This document shows, one piece after another, positions 1 through 9,689 of a stretch of DNA of 64,000 nt; position 1 is the stretch's first letter; every line of letters begins with the position of its first letter. Under the pieces are notes generated by a model. It had not been told where the DNA came from. It worked only from the letters and a program-made list of their open reading frames with translations, and made no database searches. The translations under genes and the position numbers were made by a program. Source of the DNA: Rhizobium glycinendophyticum. Lineage in GTDB: Bacteria > Pseudomonadota > Alphaproteobacteria > Rhizobiales > Rhizobiaceae. The DNA lies in contig NZ_VFYP01000001.1 of NCBI RefSeq assembly GCF_006443685.1, forward strand, positions 1,798,001 to 1,862,000, read 5' to 3'.

Positions 1-170
1 CGGTTCGGGCGCTTGACCGGCTGGAGATGTTGCCGCGCGGCGTTCCAGACAAAGCAGTCGGCGGCGTCCCAATCGTTTGCTACCGGGGCGGGCCCCGCAA
101 GGCGCTCCACGGCATTGGCAAGTCGTGTCACTTCGGCAAGCAGTGCCGCCATCGTCTGATCAGTCATCAT
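1..170 (-). CDS. DUF815 family ATP-binding protein, N-terminal fragment
   Basis: The gene runs off the left edge of the window, so only about 56 residues are visible. The complement reads MMTDQTMAALLAEVTRL, then a segment with DWDAADCFVWNAARQ and QPVKRPN. That is how I remember the N-terminus of the AAA+ ATPases of the DUF815 family, which usually lie divergent to yajC in rhizobia. The nucleotide-binding motifs lie outside the window. The start at 170 is preceded by a good GGAGG site; an alternative ATG follows at 167. It is divergent from yajC, with about 205 bases between them. The cellular role of the family is not settled. Confidence 0.7.
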   Translation of the reverse strand, partial: MMTDQTMAALLAEVTRLANAVERLAGPAPVANDWDAADCFVWNAARQHLQPVKRPN

Positions 171-375
171 GTCCTCCAAGCGCCCGCTGATGCGGTGTTC
201 GGCCTGTCTGATCACGCGGTATCACGCGCATTTGCGCACAGAAAGTGTAACGGCTGGGAAAATGGTACGCCCCCACGCTGTTTCTGTTGCATTCATAGGC
301 CCGGTCACTATATTCCGGCGACCTGAACGGGGGGTGCCCGACCGGCGCCAGCACTTGGCTTCATAGGAGTTCTAC

Positions 376-723
376 ATGTTTATCACGCCAGCCTTTGCCC
401 AGGACGCGACCGTTGCTACGGGCGCTATGGGTTCCGGTTTCGAGATGCTTCTGCTTTTCGCGCCGCTGATGGTGGTCTGGTACTTCTTCCTGATCCGTCC
501 TCAGCGCGCGCAGATGAAGAAGCGTGAGGAAACGCTGTCGACCATTCGCCGCGGCGACCAGGTCATTATGGGCGGCGGCATCGTTGCCAAGGTGACCAAG
601 GTGATCGACGACAAGGAACTCGAAGTCGAGATCGCCGATGGCGTGAAGGTCCGCGTTCTTCGCCAGTATGTTGCGGAAGTCCGCGTCAAGGGCGAACCGG
701 TGAAGACCGAGACAGCCGCCTGA
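376..723 (+). CDS. yajC: Preprotein translocase subunit YajC
   Basis: This is a small inner-membrane accessory subunit of the Sec holotranslocase that associates with SecDF. The 115-residue protein has a short periplasmic N-terminus, one membrane segment at about residues 22-40 ending in the family signature FFLIRPQ, and a cytoplasmic domain with GDQVIMGGGIVAKV typical of YajC. Its length matches the family. It lies 67 bases upstream of secDF on the same strand, the usual order, with a hairpin between the two genes. An AGGAG site precedes the ATG. Confidence 0.97.
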   Translation: MFITPAFAQDATVATGAMGSGFEMLLLFAPLMVVWYFFLIRPQRAQMKKREETLSTIRRGDQVIMGGGIVAKVTKVIDDKELEVEIADGVKVRVLRQYVAEVRVKGEPVKTETAA

Positions 724-736
724 TCTCTCCGATTTC

Positions 737-759
737 AGGGCCGGCATAGCGCCGGCCCT
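737..759 (+). terminator. Hairpin between yajC and secDF
   Basis: AGGGCCGGC and GCCGGCCCT form a 9-bp perfect stem with a 5-nt loop, directly after the yajC stop. The T tail is weak (TTACGTTTT), so it may act as a partial terminator or an mRNA 3' end that sets the yajC to secDF ratio, rather than a full stop. Confidence 0.5.
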
Positions 760-790
760 TTACGTTTTCCGCTACCTTTTCGAGAGTTCC

Positions 791-3346
791 ATGCTTCATA
801 CATCCCGCTGGAAGACTGCGTTCATTTGGTTGACCGTCCTGGTCAGCGTTCTGGTTGCTATACCGAATGTCTTTTCGGATGAGACGCTGAAGTCCTTCCC
901 GTCCTGGCTGCCGACCAACAAGGTCACGCTGGGCCTCGACCTGCAGGGCGGCTCGCACATCATGCTGAAGCTGGAACGGGCCGACATCGTCAAGGAGCGG
1001 CTTGAAACCATTGTCGGCGACGTGCGCACGCAGCTGCGTGACGCCAACATCCGCTATACGGGTCTGTCCGGTGTCGGCCAGCAGATCCAGGTCAAGATTA
1101 CCGATGCGGACAAGCTGGCGGCCGCAGAAGAAGCCCTTCGCTCGCTCACCACTCCGGTCAGCGTCGGTGGCCTGACGGGCGGTTCGGTCACCGAAGTGAC
1201 CATGGAACGCGGCGAAGACGGCGTGCTGCGCCTGGCGCTCACGGACCCCGGCATCGATTATCGCGTCTCGTCGGCGCTCACCCAGTCCATGGAAGTCGTT
1301 CGCCGCCGCGTCGACGAACTCGGGACGACCGAGCCCCTGATCCAGCGCCAGGGCGAAGACCGGATCATCGTCCAGGTGCCGGGCCTGACCGATCCCCAAC
1401 GTCTGAAGGCTCTGCTCAACCAGACCGCAAAGCTCTCCTTCCGCATGGTCGATACCTCGATGCCGGTGACCGAGGCGATCAACACGCGTCCGCCGGCCCA
1501 GTCGGAAGTGCTCTATTCGACCGACGATCCGGCCGTGCCCTACCTCGTCGAGAAGCGCGCGCTGATTTCTGGCGAAAACCTTGTCGATGCCCAGGCATCG
1601 TTTGACCAGCGCTCGAATGAGCCGGTCGTCAGCTTCCGCTTCGACAGCCGTGGCGCCCAGCGCTTCGCCCAGGCGACTCAGCAGAATGTCGGCCGTCCCT
1701 TCGCCATCATCCTCGACGATCAGGTGATTTCCGCACCCGTGATCCGCGAGCCGATCCTCGGCGGCTCCGGCCAGATTTCCGGCAACTTCTCCGTCGAGGG
1801 CGCAAACGATCTTGCCGTGCTCCTGCGCGCCGGCGCCCTTCCTGCGACCCTGACCGTTGTTGAAGAACGCACCGTCGGCCCCGGCCTCGGCCAGGATTCG
1901 ATCAATGCCGGCGTCACCGCCAGCATTCTCGGCGCACTCGCCGTCGTCGCCTATATGATGATCTTCTACGGCACCTTCGGCTTGATGGCGAACATCGCGC
2001 TCGCCGCCAACATCGTCATGATCATGGCGGCGCTGACGCTGATCGGCTCGACGCTGACCCTACCGGGCATTGCCGGTATCGTGCTGACAATGGGTATGGC
2101 CGTCGACTCCAACGTTCTGATCTACGAGCGTATCCGAGAGGAAGCGCGCAACGGACGGTCGCTCATCCAGTCCATCGACATCGGCTTCAAAAAGGCCTTC
2201 GCCACCATCGTCGACGCCAACCTGACGACGCTCATCGCTGCCGTCGTTCTGTTCTTCCTCGGTTCCGGTCCGGTGCGCGGTTTTGCCGTTACGCTCTCCA
2301 TCGGTATCGTCACGACCGTCTTCACCGCCTTCACCATGACCTTCTGGCTCATGGCGCGGTGGTATCGCTGGAAGCGTCCGAAGATCATTCCGAAGAGCAT
2401 CCGCACCGGCTTCTTCGACAACCGCAACATCCGCTTCATGGCAATGCGCAAGATCAACTTCGCAGCCGCCATGGTGATCTCTATAGCCTCGGTCATCGGC
2501 TTCTTCACCGTGGGCATGAATCTCGGCATCGACTTCAAGGGCGGCTCGATCATCGAGGTCAAGGTGCGTCAGGGTGAAGCCGATCTCTCGGACATCCGCG
2601 AGCGTCTGAGCCAGCTCAACCTCGGCGAAGTTCAGGCCCAGGGCTTCGGCGATGCATCGAGTGCACTGATCCGTCTACAGGCGCAGGACGGCGGCGAGAA
2701 CGCTGAGCAGTCAGCGCTGGCCAAGGTGCGCGGTGAACTGGAAGCGCAATACGACTTCCGCCGCGTCGAAGTCGTCGGTCCTTCGGTGTCCAATGACCTC
2801 ACCTACACTGCGACACTCGGCGTGGCCGTGGCGCTGCTCGGTATCCTGATCTACATCTGGTTCCGCTTCGAATGGCAGTTTGCGCTCGGGGCCATCATCG
2901 CCACGTTGCACGACGTGATCTTCACCCTCGGCCTGTTCGTGCTGACCGGCTTCGAATTCAATCTGACCAGTATCGCGGCGATTCTCACGATCATCGGTTA
3001 CTCGCTGAACGATACCGTCGTCGTGTATGACCGAATGCGTGAGAACCTCAGGCGCTATAAGAAGATGCCGCTCGACGTCCTGATCGACGAATCGATCAAC
3101 CAGACGCTTTCGCGGACCGTTCTGACGGCGGGTTCTACCTTCCTGGCGCTGCTGGCTCTGTATGTATTCGGCGGTGAGGTCATCCGCTCCTTCACCTTCG
3201 CCATGCTTGCGGGTGTGGTGATCGGCACTTTCTCCTCGATCTACATCGCCGGTCCGGTTCTGATCGCCTTCAAGCTGCGTCCCGAGAGCTTCCAGAAGGA
3301 CGACGAGAAGGAAGCCGACAAGGCGGCCGCCAAGGCGGGGGCCTGA
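791..3346 (+). CDS. secDF: Protein translocase subunit SecDF (fused)
   Basis: SecD and SecF are joined in one 851-residue chain. They use the proton motive force to pull secreted proteins through SecYEG from the periplasmic side. The SecD half begins with a membrane segment at about residues 9-27 and carries GLDLQGG at 48-54, then the large periplasmic region and a membrane block starting near residue 375. The SecF half starts near residue 550, carries GIDFKGG at about 578-584 and ends in a second membrane block with the TIIGYSLNDTVVVYDR motif. Each half has six predicted membrane segments. The fusion is common in Rhizobiales. The next gene follows 4 bases after the stop, so the two are probably co-transcribed. 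Confidence 0.97.
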   Translation: MLHTSRWKTAFIWLTVLVSVLVAIPNVFSDETLKSFPSWLPTNKVTLGLDLQGGSHIMLKLERADIVKERLETIVGDVRTQLRDANIRYTGLSGVGQQIQVKITDADKLAAAEEALRSLTTPVSVGGLTGGSVTEVTMERGEDGVLRLALTDPGIDYRVSSALTQSMEVVRRRVDELGTTEPLIQRQGEDRIIVQVPGLTDPQRLKALLNQTAKLSFRMVDTSMPVTEAINTRPPAQSEVLYSTDDPAVPYLVEKRALISGENLVDAQASFDQRSNEPVVSFRFDSRGAQRFAQATQQNVGRPFAIILDDQVISAPVIREPILGGSGQISGNFSVEGANDLAVLLRAGALPATLTVVEERTVGPGLGQDSINAGVTASILGALAVVAYMMIFYGTFGLMANIALAANIVMIMAALTLIGSTLTLPGIAGIVLTMGMAVDSNVLIYERIREEARNGRSLIQSIDIGFKKAFATIVDANLTTLIAAVVLFFLGSGPVRGFAVTLSIGIVTTVFTAFTMTFWLMARWYRWKRPKIIPKSIRTGFFDNRNIRFMAMRKINFAAAMVISIASVIGFFTVGMNLGIDFKGGSIIEVKVRQGEADLSDIRERLSQLNLGEVQAQGFGDASSALIRLQAQDGGENAEQSALAKVRGELEAQYDFRRVEVVGPSVSNDLTYTATLGVAVALLGILIYIWFRFEWQFALGAIIATLHDVIFTLGLFVLTGFEFNLTSIAAILTIIGYSLNDTVVVYDRMRENLRRYKKMPLDVLIDESINQTLSRTVLTAGSTFLALLALYVFGGEVIRSFTFAMLAGVVIGTFSSIYIAGPVLIAFKLRPESFQKDDEKEADKAAAKAGA

Positions 3347-3350
3347 ACTG

Positions 3351-3749
3351 ATGGTCTTCGGCTTCGGTGACAAGGGCATCGTCATCCGCGATGCCCATTT
3401 CCCCGGCCAGCCGGTGATTGATTCCTATGGCAATGGCGGCTTCCGGTTTGCCGACATGTCCCATCGTGGTTCGCTGCTCTTCCTGCCATCAGGCGTTTAT
3501 GGCTGGGAGCAGACGGAAGACCAGCCGCTGACGCTTGCCTCCTTCGAACGGGTGCTTGCCGAGACGGGCATCGAGTTCCTGATCATCGGCACGGGCCGCC
3601 AGCTTCGACTGATCGATCCGACTGTCAGGGCGGCCTTGAAAGAGAGAGGGATCGCCAGCGATCCCATGGGAACCGGTGCGGCACTGCGCACGTATAACAT
3701 CATGCTGGCCGAGCAGAGGCCGGTCGCCGCGGCATTAATTGCCGTCTGA
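3351..3749 (+). CDS. Mth938-like (DUF498) domain protein
   Basis: A 132-residue single-domain protein of the Mth938/DUF498 family, related to human NDUFAF3. It contains GYGNGGFRFADMSHRGSLL-like and EFLIIGTGRQLRL segments typical of the family. No enzymatic role is established in bacteria; the mitochondrial relative helps assemble respiratory complex I. It starts 4 bases after secDF and is followed 23 bases later by an NDUFAF6-like gene. Having both relatives of complex I assembly factors side by side is suggestive, but the functional link is inference. Confidence 0.85.
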   Translation: MVFGFGDKGIVIRDAHFPGQPVIDSYGNGGFRFADMSHRGSLLFLPSGVYGWEQTEDQPLTLASFERVLAETGIEFLIIGTGRQLRLIDPTVRAALKERGIASDPMGTGAALRTYNIMLAEQRPVAAALIAV

Positions 3750-3772
3750 GAAAAGCTCCTGAAAGGTGCCCC

Positions 3773-4627
3773 GTGAGCGAGCTGAAGCCGGACAATGAGG
3801 CGCTGTGCCTCGCAGCGTTGCGCGAATACGACCGTGACCGCTATCTGGCGAGCCTCTTGACACCTGCCGAACACCGCGCCGCCGTCGTTGCGCTCTATGC
3901 TTACAATGCTGAACTGGCTCGTGTTCGCGATTTGGTGCGCGAGCCGCTGCCCGGGGAGGTCCGTCTGCAATACTGGCGTGATCTGCTGGAAGGTTCGGCT
4001 CATGGCGAGACGGCAGCGAACCCTGTAGCGGCGGAACTGTTACGAGCCGTCAGCGAGCGCGACCTGCCGATCGCGCCGCTCATCGCCATGGCCGATGCCC
4101 GTATCTTCGACCTTTACGACGATCCAATCGAATCCACTGTCATGTTCGAAGGCTATGCCGGCGAGACCTCCGCCGCACTGATCCAGCTTGCCGCGTTGGC
4201 GCTGGACCCGAAGGCGGCAGAAGGCGCCTTCGAGATCGTCGGCCATGCGGGCGTCGCGCTCGCCGTCGCCGGTAGCCTCCTGCTGATGCCGATCCACCGG
4301 AGCCGTGGACAAGTCTATGTACCGCTCCAGATTTTGTCCGCGGCGGGGCTCGACCGGGACACCTTCCTGACAGACGATCAGCCTGCGCGACTGAAGACCG
4401 CAATCGAGGCTTTCGCCGGTTACGGTCTTGATCATCTCAAACAGGCGCGCACGGGCGGCGCGATCCCCAAGAGCCTGCTGCCTGCTTTCCTGCCTGTCTC
4501 GCTCGCTTCCGGCGTCCTTCAACGGGCCGCCAGCGGTGGCGCAGCTGCACTTGCCGGCACGATTCGCGCCCCCCAATGGCGCCGTCAGCTGGCGATGATG
4601 CGGCTTCTGGTCACCGGCCGCCTGTAA
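3773..4627 (+). CDS. Squalene/phytoene synthase-like protein (NDUFAF6-like)
   Basis: A 284-residue protein with the squalene/phytoene synthase fold, as judged from segments such as LRLQYWRDLLEG-like and TSAALIQLAALAL. The two Asp-rich motifs that bind prenyl diphosphates through Mg2+ in true synthases are not visible: the first helix reads ALYAYNAELARVRDLV with no DxxxD. This resembles the NDUFAF6 group rather than a carotenoid or hopanoid enzyme. The start is GTG, 23 bases after the Mth938-like gene, with AAAGG upstream. Catalysis is therefore doubtful and a complex I assembly role is a plausible inference. Confidence 0.8.
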   Translation: MSELKPDNEALCLAALREYDRDRYLASLLTPAEHRAAVVALYAYNAELARVRDLVREPLPGEVRLQYWRDLLEGSAHGETAANPVAAELLRAVSERDLPIAPLIAMADARIFDLYDDPIESTVMFEGYAGETSAALIQLAALALDPKAAEGAFEIVGHAGVALAVAGSLLLMPIHRSRGQVYVPLQILSAAGLDRDTFLTDDQPARLKTAIEAFAGYGLDHLKQARTGGAIPKSLLPAFLPVSLASGVLQRAASGGAAALAGTIRAPQWRRQLAMMRLLVTGRL

Positions 4628-4727
4628 GAGCGAGCCGAGCCGCCTTGCCACGTGGTCACGCTCGCGCAAGGCTCGGTCATTATGCGGAGAGGGATATGAA
4701 CTGCGACTGTGGAGCCGCGAGCCGATC

Positions 4728-5174
4728 ATGCTGACTTGGGGTATCGTCTTGGCGCTTGTCGGCGTCCTTGCTTATTTTTCATCCCGCATGGCCCGCCAGC
4801 AGGAGGCCGAAGGCCTGCAGGACATGGGGCTGGCGATCATGGAGTTCGGCCGGGCCTTCCCGCAGGAGGCCATCCGCAGCCTGCATGCAACGGTCGACGG
4901 CAAGGCTGTCTTTGTGCGCCTGCACGACAACAAGGCCGGCTTCATGCGCAACATGCGCAGCCACTATGCCTGCCACCTGATCGAGCCTGGCACCGTTCGT
5001 GTGCGTGATCTCGGCAATGGCAAAAGCTTTGCGGTCGAGTTCCTCGACGCGCCGTTTCACAACGGTGAGTTCCGTTTTGCCAATGCCGCAGAGGCCGCCG
5101 AGGTTGCGCTCTGGCTGCTCGGCAATTATGTCGGCCCCGCCGATCGCGAAGCCGAAGCGCTGCCGAGCACATAA
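4728..5174 (+). CDS. Hypothetical membrane-anchored protein
   Basis: A 148-residue protein that I do not recognise. The N-terminus (residues 1-20, LTWGIVLALVGVLAYFSSRMAR) is one hydrophobic anchor followed by positive charge, so the rest is probably cytoplasmic. The soluble part contains GKAVFVRLHDNKAGFMRNM and a C-terminal helix. It reads as coding in base use and is conserved-looking, but no domain or catalytic motif is evident. It is convergent with trmFO, whose stop lies 21 bases away. Confidence 0.65.
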   Translation: MLTWGIVLALVGVLAYFSSRMARQQEAEGLQDMGLAIMEFGRAFPQEAIRSLHATVDGKAVFVRLHDNKAGFMRNMRSHYACHLIEPGTVRVRDLGNGKSFAVEFLDAPFHNGEFRFANAAEAAEVALWLLGNYVGPADREAEALPST

Positions 5175-5195
5175 ACCCGGCAGCACCAAACGCGA

Positions 5196-6605
5196 TCAGT
5201 TCCTGCCAAGCCAGGCCTTGCAGTCTTCGAGCGCCCGTGCGGCCACAAGCTGCCGCTTCATGATCGTCTTGTCCTTGCCGCGAAAACGCTTGACGCCTTC
5301 GGGCTTGACGATCGAGCCCGGCTCCAGCTCCGGGAAAAGCCCGAAATTGATGTTCATCGGCTGGAACGAGCGCTTGCCCGGCTCATCGTCAGAGACGATG
5401 TGACCGCCGGTGATGTGATTGAGCAGCGAGCCGAGGGCGGTCGTTGCCGGTGGCAGGCTGATCTCTTCACCCTTGCGCTGCGCAGCGGCAAAACGGCCGG
5501 CCAGCAGCCCGATCGAAGCACTTTCCACGTAACCCTCGCAGCCGGTGATCTGACCGGCAAACCGGAGACCTGGTCGGGCCTTCAGCTGCAGCGTCGGATC
5601 GAGCAGGGTCGGCGAATGGATGTAGGTGTTGCGGTGCAGACCGCCGAGGCGGGCGAATTCGGCGTTTTCCAAGCCCGGGATCATGCGAAAAATCTCGGCC
5701 TGGGCGCCGTATTTCAGCTTCGTCTGGAAGCCGACCATGTTGTAGAGCGTGCCAAGCGCATTGTCCTGGCGCAGCTGCACGACGGCATAGGCCTTGACGG
5801 TGGGGTTATGGGCATTGGTGAGACCCATCGGCTTCATCGGCCCGTGGCGAAGCGTCTCGCGGCCGCGCTCCGCCATGACCTCGATCGGCAGGCAGCCGTC
5901 GAAATAGGGCGTGCCTTCCCATTCCTTGAAGCCGACGGCGTCGCCCTCGATCAGGGCGTCAACAAAGGCATTGTACTGGGCCTCATCGAGCGGGCAGTTG
6001 ATATAGTCCTTGCCCGTGCCGCCAGGGCCGACCTTGTCGTAGCGCGACTGGTACCAACAGATGTCCATATTGATGCTGTCGCGATGCACGATCGGCGCGA
6101 TGGCGTCGAAAAAGGCGAGCGCGTCTTCGCCGGTCTTTTCCCGGATGGACTCTGCGAGCGACGGGGAGGTGAGAGGGCCGGAGGCGATGATGGCGAGGTC
6201 CCATTCCTCAGGTGGCAGGCCGGTCACTTCTTCTCGCACGACCGTAATCAGAGGGTGAGCCTGAATTTCGGCGGTGACAGCGTCGGAGAAGCCGTCGCGA
6301 TCGACAGCCAGCGCTCCGCCGGCTGGAACCTGGTGACGGTCGGCGCAGGCCATGATCAGCGAGTTCGCCATGCGCATCTCGGCATGGATGACGCCGACGG
6401 CATTGGAGGTCGCATCATCAGAGCGGAAAGAGTTGGAGCAGACCAGTTCGGCCAAGCCATCGGTCTTGTGCGCATCGGTGCCGCGCACGCCGCGCATTTC
6501 ATGCAGGATGACCGGAACACCGGCCTCTGCGATCTGCCAGGCGGCTTCCGAACCGGCAAGGCCGCCGCCGATGATGTGAATGGGGGAGAAGGAGCTGTTT
6601 GTCAT
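5196..6605 (-). CDS. trmFO: Methylenetetrahydrofolate-tRNA-(uracil-5-)-methyltransferase TrmFO
   Basis: Folate- and FAD-dependent enzyme that makes 5-methyluridine at position 54 of tRNA (gid/trmFO family). The N-terminus has the FAD-binding [11 protein letters not shown], then CSNSFRSDD and, near the C-terminus, [16 protein letters not shown]. With the start at 6605 ([15 protein letters not shown]) it has 469 residues, normal for the family; an upstream in-frame ATG at 6635 adds ten unlikely residues. Alphaproteobacteria commonly use TrmFO in place of TrmA. Confidence 0.95.
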   Translation of the reverse strand: MTNSSFSPIHIIGGGLAGSEAAWQIAEAGVPVILHEMRGVRGTDAHKTDGLAELVCSNSFRSDDATSNAVGVIHAEMRMANSLIMACADRHQVPAGGALAVDRDGFSDAVTAEIQAHPLITVVREEVTGLPPEEWDLAIIASGPLTSPSLAESIREKTGEDALAFFDAIAPIVHRDSINMDICWYQSRYDKVGPGGTGKDYINCPLDEAQYNAFVDALIEGDAVGFKEWEGTPYFDGCLPIEVMAERGRETLRHGPMKPMGLTNAHNPTVKAYAVVQLRQDNALGTLYNMVGFQTKLKYGAQAEIFRMIPGLENAEFARLGGLHRNTYIHSPTLLDPTLQLKARPGLRFAGQITGCEGYVESASIGLLAGRFAAAQRKGEEISLPPATTALGSLLNHITGGHIVSDDEPGKRSFQPMNINFGLFPELEPGSIVKPEGVKRFRGKDKTIMKRQLVAARALEDCKAWLGRN

Positions 6606-6696
6606 GGCCGGCTTCCTATCACGGGCCGGCGGCAAAGGTCCATCACCTCGGTGTTCAGAGACCAGGATGCCGATTGCCGCAGGCGAGTCCCGGAAT

Positions 6697-6724
6697 CAAA
6701 AACGGCACCATGCGGTGCCGTTTC
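6697..6724 (-). terminator. Rho-independent terminator of the DUF1127 gene
   Basis: AAACGGCACC and GGTGCCGTTT form a 10-bp stem with a short loop. On the minus strand it is followed by a run of five T. It lies 25 bases after the stop of the small DUF1127 gene. Confidence 0.8.
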
Positions 6725-6748
6725 GATCCGACTTCCGTGCAGATCCGA

Positions 6749-6892
6749 TCAACGGAACGAGCGCGAAGCGATGTTGCGGATTTCGTAGCGGGTGATGCCG
6801 ATGTCGTTCAGGGTCTGGCTGGAAAGGTTGCCCAGTTCAGCCATCGTACGGCGGTAGCTCATCCAGTTCTTGGCAATGCGGATCGGGTTCAT
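6749..6892 (-). CDS. DUF1127 small protein (first copy)
   Basis: A 47-residue basic protein beginning MNPIRIAKNWMSYRR, with the DUF1127 pattern (ELGNLSSQTLNDIGITRYEI). It is too short for many gene finders. A GAGGAAA site precedes the ATG. DUF1127 proteins of alphaproteobacteria are short Arg-rich polypeptides; some have been linked to RNA binding or turnover and to stress or phosphate and carbon metabolism. A -10 element and a 13-nt upstream box (6959-6993) match the promoter of the sRNA at 54.4 kb. A strong terminator follows, so the gene is a monocistron. Confidence 0.9.
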   Translation of the reverse strand: MNPIRIAKNWMSYRRTMAELGNLSSQTLNDIGITRYEIRNIASRSFR

Positions 6893-6958
6893 GGTCGTTT
6901 CCTCGGGTTCTATCTCTTGGCTGATCCTGCGGTGTTTCCCGCATCAGCGATTGGCCTT

Positions 6959-6993
6959 CTTATACGCCCGTAAAACAAGATTGTGCAGTGCAA
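6959..6993 (-). promoter_or_regulatory. Promoter of first DUF1127 gene with TTGCACTGCACAA box
   Basis: On the minus strand the 13-nt box TTGCACTGCACAA (6993-6981) is followed after 16 nt by TATAAG (6964-6959). That predicts a transcript start near 6952 and a 5' leader of about 60 nt. The box fits the T-N11-A form of LysR-type binding sites. The same box with the same 16-nt spacing to a TATATT occurs before the sRNA locus at 54486-54520. By analogy with VtlR/LsrB control of DUF1127 genes and AbcR sRNAs in Brucella and Agrobacterium, I infer a LysR-type activator. Confidence 0.55.
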
Positions 6994-7101
6994 ATAATAT
7001 GCGACTGCCATGCATTTGTGCAGGGGGTTGGCGCTATAAGTGGCAAGAGCGGAAGGCTGGTCAAAAACGCGCCATAGGTTAATGCCTGTTCGCAAATGCA
7101 G

Positions 7102-7125
7102 AAAAGCCCGCATATGCGGGCTTTT
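7102..7125 (-). terminator. Palindromic terminator downstream of tyrS
   Basis: A perfect 24-bp palindrome of AAAAGCCCGCAT and ATGCGGGCTTTT, 29 bases after the tyrS stop. It can work in both directions. No gene ends on the plus side nearby, so it most likely ends the tyrS transcript. Confidence 0.8.
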
Positions 7126-7154
7126 CAGGCGTTGATGATAAGGATTTTCGGCCT

Positions 7155-8411
7155 TCAGACGGGCTTGATGAGAATGTGCTTCTTTTTGCCCAGCGACAGC
7201 TTGATGACCCCATCGCCGGAGAGCTGTGCGTTGCCGACAGACATGCGTTCATCGGAGACGCCGGCATCGTTAATCTTCACCGCACCGCCCTGCACATGAC
7301 GACGGGCTTCGCCGTTGGAGGCGGCAAGGCCTGCCTTGACGATCAAGGCGAGCAGGCCGACGCCGGCCTCGAGTTCGCCGGCGGCGACTTCGACGGTCGG
7401 CAGGTTTTCCGACACGGCACCTTCCTCGAAGGTCTTGCGTGCTGTTTCGGCGGCATCTTCTGCCGCCTGACGACCATGCAGGATGGCGGTGATCTCGGTG
7501 GCGAGGATCTTCTTCGCCTCGTTGATCTCCGAGCCGCCGAGCGATGCCAGTTTGCGGATCTCGTCCAACGGCAGTGTCGTGTATAGCTTCAGGAAGCGCT
7601 CGACGTCAGCATCTTCGGTGTTGCGCCAGTACTGCCAGAAGTCATAGGCCGAGAGCATGTCGGCGTTCAGCCAGACGGCACCATTGACCGATTTGCCCAT
7701 TTTGGCACCGGACGAGGTCGTCAACAGCGGCGAAGTCAGCGCGTAGAGCTGCGGTGTGCCCATGCGGTGGCCGAGATCGATGCCGTTGATGATGTTGCCC
7801 CACTGGTCGGAGCCGCCCATCTGCAGCCGGCAACCGTAACGCTGGTTGAGCTCGACGAAGTCGTAGGCCTGGAGGATCATGTAGTTGAATTCGAGGAAGG
7901 ACAGCGACTGTTCGCGATCGAGCCGCGTCTTCACGCTGTCGAAGGACAGCATGCGGTTGACCGAGAAATGCCGGCCGACATCGCGCAGGAATTCGAGATA
8001 GTTCAGACCACGCAGCCATTCAGCATTGTTGATCATCAGCGCGCCGCCCTTGGGGCCGGCCTCGTAGTTCAGATAGTTCGAAAAGCAGCGCTTGATCGAG
8101 GCAATGTTCTCCTCGATGGTGTCGACGGTCATCAGCTTGCGGGCTTCTTCCTTGAAGGAGGGATCGCCGACCATGCCCGTGCCGCCGCCCATCAGCGAGA
8201 TCGGCTGGTGGCCGGTCGCCTGGAACCAGTGCAGCATCATGATTTGGATGAGACCGCCGGCATGCAGCGAAGGCGCCGTCGGATCAAAGCCGATATAGGC
8301 CGTCACGCTTTCCTTGGCGAGCAGGTCGTCGAGGCCGGTTTCATCGGAGATCTGATGAATGAAGCCGCGCTCGTGCATGGTGCGGAGGAAATCGGACTTG
8401 AACTTCGTCAT
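7155..8411 (-). CDS. tyrS: Tyrosine--tRNA ligase
   Basis: Class I aminoacyl-tRNA synthetase that charges tRNA-Tyr. The HIGH-type motif appears as the TyrRS variant SLHAGGLIQ and the KMSKS-type loop as SGAKMGKS. The anticodon-binding region is followed by a C-terminal S4-like domain ([23 protein letters not shown]). The start at 8411 (MTKFKSDFL) gives 418 residues, typical for rhizobial TyrRS; the frame stays open upstream to 8498, but the extra 29 residues look non-coding. It is divergent from anmK. Confidence 0.96.
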   Translation of the reverse strand: MTKFKSDFLRTMHERGFIHQISDETGLDDLLAKESVTAYIGFDPTAPSLHAGGLIQIMMLHWFQATGHQPISLMGGGTGMVGDPSFKEEARKLMTVDTIEENIASIKRCFSNYLNYEAGPKGGALMINNAEWLRGLNYLEFLRDVGRHFSVNRMLSFDSVKTRLDREQSLSFLEFNYMILQAYDFVELNQRYGCRLQMGGSDQWGNIINGIDLGHRMGTPQLYALTSPLLTTSSGAKMGKSVNGAVWLNADMLSAYDFWQYWRNTEDADVERFLKLYTTLPLDEIRKLASLGGSEINEAKKILATEITAILHGRQAAEDAAETARKTFEEGAVSENLPTVEVAAGELEAGVGLLALIVKAGLAASNGEARRHVQGGAVKINDAGVSDERMSVGNAQLSGDGVIKLSLGKKKHILIKPV

Positions 8412-8549
8412 GACGCTGTTGCTTTCGGTTTCTCTGGTCTTTCGGTGGTATTCTCGGAAATCCGCGCGGGCTTTAGCATTGTTTTTTGAATTGTGCACCC
8501 GTCTCGGTCATGAATGTCTGGCGTAAACGGCAGTCGAATCGGGTGGCAA

Positions 8550-9686
8550 ATGGCGGAAATCAGGACGGCGATCGGGTTGATGAGCGGCACCTCGATGGAT
8601 GGCATCGATGTGGCATTGGTCCGCACCGATGGCGAGACGGTCGTTGAGCGGGGTGGCTTTCTTTCCGTGCCCTATGAGCCGGCGTTTCGCGACCGACTGA
8701 AGCAGGCGCTGGACGATGCCAAGTCCATCCGGCACCGCGACGAGCGGCCGGGTGATCTCTCAAGTTTGGAGAGGGACCTGACCTTACGTCATGCTGAGGC
8801 GGTCGCGCTTTTCCTGCGTCAGCAGCAGCTCAAGCCTGAGCAGATCGACCTGATTGGCTTTCATGGTCAGACGGTGCTCCACCGGCCGGATCAGGCGCTG
8901 ACCGTCCAACTCGGCGACGGGCCGCTGCTGGCGACCGAATCCGGCATCGATGTCGTCTATGATTTGCGCGCCAACGACATGGTCCATGGTGGGCAGGGCG
9001 CCCCGCTGGTCCCGGTCTATCACCAAGCACTCGCTCATCAGATTCCGGCAGCGGACTGGCCGGTCTGCTTCGTCAACATCGGCGGAATCTCGAACCTCAC
9101 CTTCCTGGAGCGCGACGGCACGATCATCGGCTTCGACAGCGGTCCGGGCAACACACTGATCGACCAATGGGTCGAGGCCCATGCCGGCATTCCCTATGAC
9201 GACGGCGGCCGCATCGCGTCGGAGGGCTCGGTTATCATGGCGCTCGCCGAGCGTTACCTCGACAATCCCTTCTTCACCGAAGAGACCCGCCGCTCGCTCG
9301 ACCGCAACGACTTCCGTCCGCCGGAAGGCCATGAGGCCGAACTGTCGGACGGCGCCCGCACGCTCGCTTTCGTGTCTGCCGCCGCGATCCTCAAGTCGGC
9401 CGGGCACCTGCCGTCAACGCCGAAGACCTATGTGATCTGCGGCGGGGGGCGCCTGAACCGGACGATCATGGCGGATCTGCTGCGCCTCGCCGGCGAAGAG
9501 GGAGCAAGGGTGGTGACCGCCGAGCAGGCGGGCTTTGATGGCGATGCCATGGAGGCAGAAGCCTGGGCCTATCTGGCTGTTCGATCGGCACGGGGCCTGC
9601 CGCTGACATTTCCGGGCACGACGGGTGTCCGGGAGCCGGTCAGCGGCGGAGTGCTGGCGCAGGCGGGGGCTGAACTGAACGATTGA
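8550..9686 (+). CDS. anmK: Anhydro-N-acetylmuramic acid kinase
   Basis: Cytoplasmic kinase of peptidoglycan recycling: it hydrolyses and phosphorylates 1,6-anhydro-MurNAc to MurNAc-6-phosphate. The ATP-binding signature [15 protein letters not shown] is at the N-terminus, followed by [24 protein letters not shown] and [10 protein letters not shown] typical of AnmK, and a C-terminal CGGGRLN. The preferred start at 8550 (MAEIRTAIG) gives 378 residues, close to the family's length of about 370; an ATG at 8514 would add 12 residues. It is divergent from tyrS. Confidence 0.95.
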   Translation: MAEIRTAIGLMSGTSMDGIDVALVRTDGETVVERGGFLSVPYEPAFRDRLKQALDDAKSIRHRDERPGDLSSLERDLTLRHAEAVALFLRQQQLKPEQIDLIGFHGQTVLHRPDQALTVQLGDGPLLATESGIDVVYDLRANDMVHGGQGAPLVPVYHQALAHQIPAADWPVCFVNIGGISNLTFLERDGTIIGFDSGPGNTLIDQWVEAHAGIPYDDGGRIASEGSVIMALAERYLDNPFFTEETRRSLDRNDFRPPEGHEAELSDGARTLAFVSAAAILKSAGHLPSTPKTYVICGGGRLNRTIMADLLRLAGEEGARVVTAEQAGFDGDAMEAEAWAYLAVRSARGLPLTFPGTTGVREPVSGGVLAQAGAELND

Positions 9687-9689
9687 GAT

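Noticed and set aside
5400..6788. 462-codon plus-strand ORF opposite trmFO
   Set aside because: Antisense shadow of a well-supported trmFO gene; the product has no recognisable domain.
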